Shown here in pieces: positions 55,787 through 64,000 of a stretch of DNA of 64,000 nt (position 1 is its first letter; each line of letters opens with the position of its first letter). The position numbers were made by a program, and so were the translations under genes. The notes beneath the pieces are model-generated. The model was not told the DNA's origin and ran no database searches. It saw only the letters and a list, made by a program, of their open reading frames with translations. Origin of the DNA: Denticeps clupeoides (Eukaryota > Chordata > Actinopteri > Clupeiformes > Denticipitidae); contig NC_041708.1 in assembly GCF_900700375.1 (NCBI RefSeq), positions 8,228,313 through 8,292,312 of the forward strand, written 5' to 3'.

Positions 55787-57400
55787 TAGGTCACTTACCG
55801 TTCTGACCCACACAAAGGTCAGAACTTACCGTTCTGACCCACACAAAGAAAAAGTTTGACTTAAAAAACTTCTGTCACACCTAATATTTCAGCATTGCCG
55901 TAATGTGAATAAACCAAACAAACCTGCTGTCAGTAGCATTACTGGAAAGTAAAAAACAATTTATAAAAAGAATAAATTAGACAGCTAATTTAAAGAATAA
56001 ATTAGACAGCTTAGAGCAAACTAATATATTTTAATATTTTTTAACTACTGTAATAACAAAAAAACACATTAAACAAACAACAGCTGCGTTTTTTTTAAAA
56101 AGTGAACACTGGCTAAAGTATTCTGTAACAAAAGAATACTTCTGTTACAGAGTGAAGACTCACCACAGGGTGGTGACAATTCAGAGTCGCCAGTCCACCC
56201 AGTGGACTGGGTGGTAGTACAGTCGCATATGAGCCAGAAGACTACAAAGTCACAGGTTCAAACCCCACTTACTAACATTTTGTTGATGAGCAACACACTT
56301 AACCCAGAGTGTCTCCAGGGGGACTGTCCCTGTAACTACTGATTGTAAATCAATTTGGATTAGGGCATCTGATAAATGGCAAAAACGTTACTGTAAAATG
56401 GAACCCGGAGAACCCGCAGGAAACCTGTACGAAACCTTCCACTCACATGTCCGAGCTGGTATTCAAACTCACAACCTTGGAGGTGTAAGGCCACATCACT
56501 CGGTGCCACCATGTGGCCTGCAATAAACTAGTACAGCATAAGTCTTTTTAGATTTCTTTTTTGGTATTGATTGATACATTGACATACAATAAAATGTTAT
56601 AATCGTGGGTAAAAGCCATTTTCTCAGGGTGACACACTGCTCCAGCAGGTGCCTGTGACACTAATCCACACAAGAACCGCTCTCCCTCCAACGTGGCAAT
56701 AAATGAGATGAAATTACATTTGACGGGTGCAGCTATAATCCTCTTCCCGTGCTCATTTTTTTGGTTTACCAGGTAATGCTGCAGTAAATCGCCTCTCGTT
56801 CGCCTGCCTCTTAATCTGCCGTTTTTTTTTTAACATTTCAATTTTTTTCCCCCTCATTGGGTTTATGTTCAGGGTCGAACACAGGGTGCTCGATTGCTTT
56901 AAATCCTGTGTGTGTGCCATCAAAGTGACTCATCCCTCAAACAAACCCCACCCTCGCCAGTCCTTCAGACACTCGTAGTGCCGCTGCAGGGTCTCCAGAC
57001 GCCGAGAGGAGAGGGAGGGACAAGTGGTGAAACGGAGGGACAAGTGGAGAGAACCACAGGAACTTTTCCGTCTGAGTGGAGGAACGAAATTGACAAAGGC
57101 AAGAGAAATGTATAATATTTACCTGTATCACATTTACATTTATGACACAAATGAAATGTGTAAAAATATATTTTTTAGTTTTTATGACACTTCTAGTTGT
57201 CAATGTGCTACAAATTTAGATGTTTATCCATTGCTTATGTAGAAATACAACTACTGCAATTAGTACAACAGACATTGAATTGCATTATGAAGATTATGCA
57301 GATCCTCTCACAGATTAAAAAGATTGATTTAAATGGAGAGTCTGCTGTGCTCAAAATGGCCAAACTCTTTTCTTTCATTTATTTGATATTTGTTTCAGCA
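55787..57400. other. Intergenic region upstream of CABP5-like gene
   Basis: Short direct repeat TTACCGTTCTGACCCACACA near 55796 and 55827; a family B SINE at 56210-56386; otherwise nothing coding. A polypyrimidine tract and TTTCAG at 57393-57398 suggest a non-coding first exon further left. Confidence 0.4.
56210..56386 (+). repeat. Family B SINE
   Basis: Head GGTGGTAGTACAGTCGC, B box CAGGTTCAAACCCCACTTAC, GAGTGTCTCCAGGGGGACTG and L2-type tail GGGCATCTGATAAATGGC. Confidence 0.83.
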
Positions 57401-57403
57401 GAC

Positions 57404-59237
57404 ATGAGTTTTGGCGCTGCATGCATCTTCATTAGGGGAGGCAAGATTGTGAGTACTTCCATCATTTTATTTTTCTGTAAATTAATAAATAACAGACATT
57501 TAATAATCTTAATTAATCTTCGATAAGGGTGACTAAAGTCTTCACGACTATTGCTGTAATATTTATATGTGAATGTGACGTAACCGGAAACCTTTTACAT
57601 CAACCCAGATTACATGGCATTTCATTCACATTCAAATGAGAACAATTCATTTATTGGTGTGAATTTGCTGTAAATTTTTTGCTGTAATATTTTTGCTGTA
57701 ATATTTTTGTCTGATTCACAGGACAGAGAGCTGGCAGATGATGAGATTGAAGGTAAAATATTTTTTTGTAATTTATAATATAAAATATTCATAATTGTAT
57801 TAATCTATATAGCACATTCACAGAGATCTGTAAAAAAATAAAGTGCTTGACAAGAAATGCAAATTAAAAAGTCAAAGATGAAAGGGAAAGGAAAAATAAT
57901 AAAATGAAACTAATTAATGCAAAAGCAAAGGCGTATCTAATGCTCTGATTGAAATATATATATTTGAGTGTGTATGTCTGTGTATTTCCCATTACAACAA
58001 ACAATTTGAACAATTTTAGGAAAAAAATACATTGCAAGTCAATCATACAATGTTAAAAATGTAAAATTTTAATAAATGAACTGGAGTAAAGTGATGTGTT
58101 TGGCAGCTCTATGTCATAATTATAATTATATTTCTCCTCACTCATGGTCTTTATACTGCAGAACTGCGGGAAGCTTTCGACGAGTTTGATAAGGACAAAG
58201 ATGGGCTCATCAGCTGCAAGGACCTGGGGAATCTGATGAGGACGATGGGCTACATGCCCACAGAGATGGAGCTGATTGAGCTGGGACAGAACATCAACAT
58301 GAACCGTGAGTGTCCACATGCATTCTCTGAATAAAAAACAAAGCAAATCCTACATATCTAAACATTTGGTCAAACCATCTACCAACTAGATCCTCTACCT
58401 TATCAGTCAGTGCATCAGGTCAGGATCTGGTGCCTTGGTCAGAATCTGTCCATTGATGGAGATCCTTGTAGATCTTGAGATACTAGCTAAAAGTTCAGAG
58501 CACATGTGTAATTGCATCCATGAGTGTATATATGCACGAAATCTTACACGCAAGGTCCAAACATCTGCTTTCTTTTTTTTCCTTCTCCCAGTTGGTGGCA
58601 GGGTAGACTTTGAGGACTTTGTTGAGTTGATGGCTCCAAAGCTTCTGGCAGAAACAGCTGGGATGATCGGGGTTAAGGAACTCAGGGACGCTTTTAAAGA
58701 GGTAAGAAGAGAAGTGAAAAGCTAATGAATGCATCCACTTCATTGAGGCCTGCCAGTGTCAATTTGCTCACCAACCCAGAATGTATGTCAAAAATTGTTG
58801 CTGACTTCCATACTGTGATGTTCTTCAAGATAGTTGACAATGGCCTCGCAATAAATCCACGATTGGCACACTTAATGCAGATAAACGAATTAGTATACAT
58901 GTGAATGAACCAGAGTGAGAGGACTTTCTTCCTTTCGTTAGTTTGACATGGACGGGGATGGAGAGATCACCACCGAGGAGCTGAGGTGTGCCATGACAAA
59001 GCTGATGGGTGAACACATGAGCCGGCGAGAGATAGACGCTGTGGTGCGGGAGGCTGACAACAATGGCGATGGCACCGTAGATTTCGAGGGTAAGAACAAA
59101 AAAAAAATTGCAACACAAACATTTTTTATTGCATAATCTGTCTATATCTAGATTATTCTGTGTTTAACAGTGTAATTATTAAAAATATGTCTTCAAATTC
59201 TCCTACAGAGTTCGTCAGAATGATGTCACGTCAGTGA
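57404..59237 (+). CDS. cabp5: Calcium-binding protein 5-like (CaBP family), 6 exons
   Basis: Neuronal calcium sensor related to calmodulin; mammalian CaBP5 acts in retinal neurons. Exons 57404-57448, 57722-57752, 58162-58305, 58592-58701, 58942-59089 and 59209-59237 give 168 aa (human 173). The start [15 protein letters not shown] aligns with the CaBP GPACIFLRKG block. [20 protein letters not shown] is almost identical to CaBP5. EF1 loop is D35-D46, EF3 D112-E123, EF4 D149-E160. EF2 lacks the calcium ligands, as in all CaBPs. The end EFVRMMSRQ is typical. CABP1 and CABP2 are the alternatives but fit less well in the EF1 region. An acceptor just before the ATG implies a 5' UTR intron. Confidence 0.9.
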
Positions 59238-60295
59238 AAAAGGACCAAAGCGCAAGTTAACTGAGGCAGGATGCAAAGGAACAAGACGCATATACACACA
59301 TGTACACCTCTTACGAAATAACAACTGAAGGAATTTCAACCAATATGCAAGTTGAATGGAACATATGCTTATTTTTGTATGCCTTTTCTCCCCCTGTATT
59401 CCCATATATATATGCAGAAGACATCTACCTGTGCTATAAAACCTTTAACGATTTGTATATTCAAAGCATTCATTATGCTGATATAAATTGTAAAAACTGT
59501 TTCAAAGGTATCAGAACTTGTACAAGATATGGATTTATAGAAGGCATTAAGTTATTAAAAGTATTGATGCAGTCTGTGGAATTATGTGTTTGTTTTTGTT
59601 TTTAATTTTTTTCTATGATCTGGGCTGTGTCAGATTCGGACATTAAATCACTGCTTTGTGAATGAGTGCTGGCCTTAAAGCACAGTAAATCAGCGTGACC
59701 TGTAATCTCAATGATTTCCCTGAAAATGTTGAGATAATCTCTGTAATCTGCATAATGTGACTTTTGGAGGAGCAGATGGTGGAAAACTAAATCTCTGGTG
59801 CAAACCGCTCTCATTTAGGGATAAATGGCGGAGTTTAATGATGGTAAAGAAGTGTCAGAAAGAACGAGAGCGGGTGCATGAGTCTTCAGTTTTAAAAAAA
59901 AAAGTAAATGTGCAACTGGTAGACAATGAACTAAGATCCCAGCACCAAAAAAAGTTAAACCACAGAAATATGATGTAGCGCCGGATCCCTAATTAAAATG
60001 CATTAAAAACAAAAAATATATTTCCCTCTGCTTTCTATAATAAACCCGCACTGGTCTCAGATCCTGCTGCACTGAAGGCAGTGCTGGTGATGGAGTTGAA
60101 AGGGAGGGAAGGAGTTATGAAAAAAACAAGAGTAGATTCTACAATCCTAGCCTTTAACGAAGTAGTACAGTATTAGTTATCACTGTGTAAAATTCAGTAT
60201 ACAAAGCCCATTAAAAGCATTAGGTAGCATTAGGTAACGATTTTAAAAGATGTCGCATTTTGAATAACCTATTTCTAGACCAATAATCATACATA

Positions 60296-60351
<56 letters not shown>

Positions 60352-62480
60352 TTTTTAACTGAACAAACCTGTTACACCTCTACAGCAAATCACTCCCTTT
60401 GAGCCCCTGTGACTTTTGGTCTCAGTTCCAAGGTTGGGATTTCATCTGTAGTGTAGCTTTCAACACCAGATAGTTAATGCAGCTCTATAGAAAGGAGATT
60501 TCCTACGAACTCTCTTGCTTTTGCACTTAAAATGCAAGCAAAGAGCATGAAGGTGCAATCGTTCATCCAAGACTGTACTGGGAAAAACACTCCAGATAAT
60601 CCCAAACCAAAAGACGTTAAACACAAAACTCAGTTGATATGACGATCAATCATGTTGATGTTCAGGAAAGACTTCAAAAATTCATGCAATTGTTATCTTC
60701 CCATGAAACTCTGTTATATATAATAGAGATGGTCCAAAAGATTATTATGGCTATAGTGAAGATGGGACTTCTTGTTTATGAAGGTAGGTTTTGGAAGGAA
60801 TTGTACAGACAAATAAAAAAAAAAAACAAGTGGGAGAATCTGAAACTTGAAGGCTTGTGTTAGGTGCACTGCAAAGACAGACTCGTCATGGATCCAAATA
60901 AGGTCAAAATGATGGCCCATTCTCTGATATTAAATTTTAAAAAGAACAAGCTATTTTTATCAGCAAAATTCTCAATCTGTAATTGTGACTAGACATAATA
61001 GCCCATTCGAACAAAAATAAAGAGGGGAAACATCCATCGGCTGAATTAACGGAGACAATCAGTCGAATGAATAATTCAACTCAGTGACTGACTGCGTCAG
61101 GCTCTCTCACCTATAAACACACACACACACACACATGCCAGTGTGACCCTTGCATGAGAAACCAGGCTGTTCCTCAGACAGGACGACAGATGTGCCTGAG
61201 AGCACTTTTACCCACCAATTACCCAAAGTGGACGGTCACCCATCGCCACAGCTGTTCAAACCCGTCCGTACCCTGATGCAGGAGCACAGCGCGTTAAAAC
61301 CGTCACGAAGCCGGCATGATTAAGTTTGTGTGATTAAACCCGCTAGTTTGTGTAATTAAAACTGAAAACTTATATAATGGCCCCTGCTCTGAAATAAGGC
61401 CTATGCTCATGCCAGGTGCCGGGATATAAAGACCAAGAGACAGCAGATGTCATTTTAGTTCTGCCTGTTGAGTTGAACACTTTGAGTTGAACACTTTTGG
61501 GTTGTTTGGAGTGAGATTTTCCAATTTTTTTTCCTTGGACATGCATGCATGCCTGTTTATGTGTAACCTTTCATACATTTAATTTATTCCAGCCATTCCA
61601 GCCACTTCCCCCCACACATTTCTTTTAAAACAACATAACCTCTAGTCTATCCCCTATGCCTTCCATTTTTAAGGATGTAATGGATTAATGGAATAAAAAA
61701 AATTCTGGTGTAGAATATGATAAATAAACTGTCAAAGCTGCTCTGAAATTCTCTCAACCAACTTAATGGATGCAAAAGCTTTTCAGATAATCAAAGAAAA
61801 CTTTTGTAAACTACTATCCAGATGTTACGTGGTCTTTAGAAATAATACGCTCTGGTCTAGTCTAGGGATCAACAGCATATGTGAAGGAACAGATTAGAAA
61901 AAAAATCAGAAGGTGAAATCAGAAATCAGAAGGTGAAATTGATGTCACGTATGGTGAGAGCTGGCAAGAATTATTTTCCAGTACCTAACCCATCAATTCT
62001 GAGCCAGGGGATGCATTTGTTAACAAGGTGAAACAGAGAACACTTTAACCTAATTTAGTTTGTTCCGGCTACAGCTGGAACAGTTGTACTAAGACAAGAG
62101 ATACTGAAGGAGTCAATGCTGTCTGAAAAAAATTGATGAAAAGATTAGTTCAAACAGAGGTTTGAATTATGTAATGGGTCCTGAGGGTAGTAGCCCCTGC
62201 CCTGAGTTTGCTCCTATCTTTGCAACAACCAGGACAGTCATCCATTATTAATCCAAATTAATCTGTCTGTGTTTGTTCTGACCTTGTGGCTCTCTGCTTG
62301 CTCAAACCTTAACCGAACGAGTTAAAAGCCACGCTCAAAGTAAATGGAGTTTAAACCAGTTGCCTTAATCCATCAAATAAACGCCTGCTCTGTTTTTATC
62401 AATTTACCCAGTAGTGTGTCACTTTTAATTAAAACCCACCGGGGGTGGAAAAAGTTAATTAAGACTATTGTATAAAAAAT
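59238..62480. other. CABP5-NIF3L1 intergenic region
   Basis: The first few hundred bases are the CABP5-like 3' UTR. The rest is AT-rich with a (TA)n(CA)n microsatellite at about 60297-60350 and a (CA)n near 61118-61134. No gene, SINE or transposon was recognised. Confidence 0.45.
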
Positions 62481-62506
62481 GACATTCAAAAATTCATCGT
62501 TAAAAG

Positions 62507-62590
62507 ACTACAAATCCCAGAAGCATAGCGCCGTAAACGGATGTTGCGCAATCCTGCACGATTTAATAGATGCGACCTGATTGGTCAAAA
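62507..62590 (+). promoter_or_regulatory. Candidate NIF3L1 promoter: ZNF143-type motif and CCAAT
   Basis: ACTACAAATCCCAG at 62507-62520 matches the ZNF143/Staf consensus ACTACAATTCCCAG. GATTGGTC (reverse CCAAT) lies near 62579-62586, and CG-rich sequence follows. The NIF3L1 coding exon starts 1.1 kb to the right. Assignment is by position. Confidence 0.5.
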
Positions 62591-62823
62591 GAGTTCCGGT
62601 CAGATCTGGGAAACACGCGACAGCGAGCCGCATTTATTTCCACCCCCGGCGGGTTTGTCGATAGGTCTGTACCACAGGAGACTGCGTTTTTTATTTCAAT
62701 ATAGTATATGATAACGGATTAACCTGGGTCCGCAGCATAAGATATAACACTAATATTCTGGACTGGCCACCAGTTCCACGTCAGGGAGTGCATTTCGAGT
62801 TACTTAAGGTTTTCTTTTTCTAT

Positions 62824-62939
62824 TGAAGGGCTCCTCGGCCTGCCTAAATAGGTTAATTCTTTTAAGTTCGTGGAGCAACTTTGAAGGGCTCCTCAGCCTG
62901 CCTAAATAGTTTAATTCTATTAAATTTGTGAAGCCACTT
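62824..62939 (+). repeat. 58-bp tandem duplication
   Basis: Two successive copies starting TGAAGGGCTCCTC at 62824 and 62882, similar through GCCTGCCTAAATAG and TTAATTCT. Confidence 0.8.
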
Positions 62940-63097
62940 CACATCATTCTTTTGTTTCTGCACGTGCATGTGAGCAAATGTTATATGTCACCGAGTGTAA
63001 AGTTTACAGGTCAGGCTTCTGACAATCCACCAACGGACTAGTTGGATTCAGCACTGGATCACTGGATTTGTGCTGTCATTTCTTGAATGTACCTCAT

Positions 63098-63229
63098 CCA
63101 AAAGACCCGGCTTTTACTACAATTGTGTCCCTGAGAAAGACACTTGAGTGTCTCTTGGAGGGGACTGTGCCTGTCACTACTGTGGCTCTGGTTAAGGGCG
63201 TCTGATAAATGGCATAAATGTAAATGGTG
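63098..63229 (+). repeat. Family B SINE, 5'-truncated
   Basis: ATTGTGTCCCTGAGAAAGAC, GGACTGTGCCTGTCACTACT and tail AAGGGCGTCTGATAAATGGC then ATAAATGTAAATG. Confidence 0.82.
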
Positions 63230-63722
63230 ATGTGTAATAACTCAGCACAGCGTCTCCTTGAATATGCATCAACACGGTCGACTTCCTCATCAGTTTGATT
63301 TTAATCCCATGCGGTTTGCACGGTTTATTTATTTATTTAACCAAACCTTTATGCTTTTCAAATCTCGCAAATCTCATGTTCTGGTCCTTGGATCACGTTT
63401 TCATGTTTTGTTTTTTTTTCTTCATCCATTGCATTTTTCCCCTCATCTCCAGGTACAATTATCCTCATGTTCTCTGGGTGTAGGAGGATTTTGTCAACGG
63501 AAGGATTGTGTTTTCCAGCCAAGCACTTGACTACCTTCTTCAGGTCTGCTCATGAGTTGTTGATCCAGCCATCATTTGTGTTTCTCACATTCATTTTGTT
63601 CATACTCAACATACTATTCCTCTATTTTCCTTCGTTCAATATCCAGTCTTTTCCGGAAGCCTCGCCTTTCATCTCTTCCGTCCAACTCGTTAATCCCCAG
63701 CTCCATACATACATCCACAGGA

Positions 63723-64000
63723 ATGGATCTGAAGGAGGTTCTAGATGTTCTTGAGCAGCTCGCCCCACTCTCGCTGGCTGAATCCTGGGACAACGTGGGC
63801 CTGTTGGTCGAGCCCAGCAAACCTCGGCCGGTGAAGACGATCCTGCTGACGAACGACCTCACCTTCCCGGTAATGGAGGAGGCTGAAGCCTTGGCATGCG
63901 ACCTCATCATTTCTTACCACCCCCCACTTTTTCGGCCAGTCAAGCGCTTAGTGCAGAAGGACTGGAAGCAACAACTGGCCGTGAGAGCAGTGGAATGCGG
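63723..64000 (+). CDS. nif3l1: NIF3L1, NIF3 family protein, 5' part only (cut by window edge)
   Basis: Open to the end of the window, 92 full codons from ATG 63723. MDLKEVLDVLEQLAPLSLAE, SWDNVGLLVEP, LLTNDLTFPVMEEA and DLIISYHPPLFRPVKRL match human NIF3L1 (MDLKALLSSLNDFASLSFAE, SWDNVGLLVEPS, ILSYHPPIFRP). The YHPP motif holds a metal-binding His of the NIF3/DUF34 fold. The frame is also open upstream from 63564 and reads like a basic, Ser-rich leader (FRKPRLSSLPSNS). A pyrimidine tract and AG at 63645 suggest an upstream exon supplying a mitochondrial-type start. The molecular function of the family is unsettled. Confidence 0.9.
   Translation, partial: MDLKEVLDVLEQLAPLSLAESWDNVGLLVEPSKPRPVKTILLTNDLTFPVMEEAEALACDLIISYHPPLFRPVKRLVQKDWKQQLAVRAVEC

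Overview
The window is vertebrate nuclear DNA from a ray-finned fish. Its genes are long and intron-rich with GT-AG junctions, it has CpG-rich promoters, and it is crowded with fish-type tRNA-derived SINEs, L2 and L1/Tx1-type LINE fragments, Tc1/mariner and hAT-like DNA elements and microsatellites. The two dominant SINE families suggest an otocephalan fish, perhaps a clupeiform, but that is inference from remembered repeat sequence. I found no operon, CRISPR array, phage or other prokaryotic feature, and no wholly novel system.

Layout, left to right. KIF22 (minus, stop 2496, ATG 11134) is a chromokinesin whose promoter at about 11.8 kb carries two CCAAT boxes and a CHR-like element. PAGR1 (plus, 12801-14023) is divergent from KIF22 and convergent with TLCD3B (minus, 16893-21561), a TLC-domain membrane protein. 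MAZ (minus, 26623-30030) is an eight-finger C2H2 factor. TAOK2 (minus, 33857-50166) is a Ste20-type kinase with two alternative C-terminal halves, one multi-membrane-spanning (alpha, ending at 39131) and one soluble (beta, ending at 33857). A CABP5-like EF-hand gene (plus, 57404-59237) follows, and the first coding exon of NIF3L1 (plus, from 63723) runs off the right edge.

KIF22, PAGR1, TLCD3B, MAZ and TAOK2 all belong to the human 16p11.2 cluster, so this is that ancient neighbourhood in rearranged order. CABP5 and NIF3L1 have their human orthologues elsewhere, which places a synteny break between about 52 and 57 kb. The genes are separately transcribed and are not one pathway: KIF22 acts in mitosis, PAGR1 in the KMT2C/D histone methyltransferase complex, MAZ in transcription, TAOK2 in MAPK and cytoskeleton signalling, TLCD3B in sphingolipid metabolism, CABP5 in calcium signalling, NIF3L1 unresolved.

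The most useful observations are the TAOK2 alpha/beta architecture; a one-base frame break in a G7 run within the TAOK2 beta exon; a SINE-LINE-SINE nest in a KIF22 intron; an L1-type insertion with clean target-site duplications; a 734-bp hAT-like element with 8-bp duplications; a U6 snRNA-like copy; and a low-copy repeat found three times, only in KIF22 introns. All exon boundaries were worked out by hand from splice signals, reading phase and remembered family sequence.
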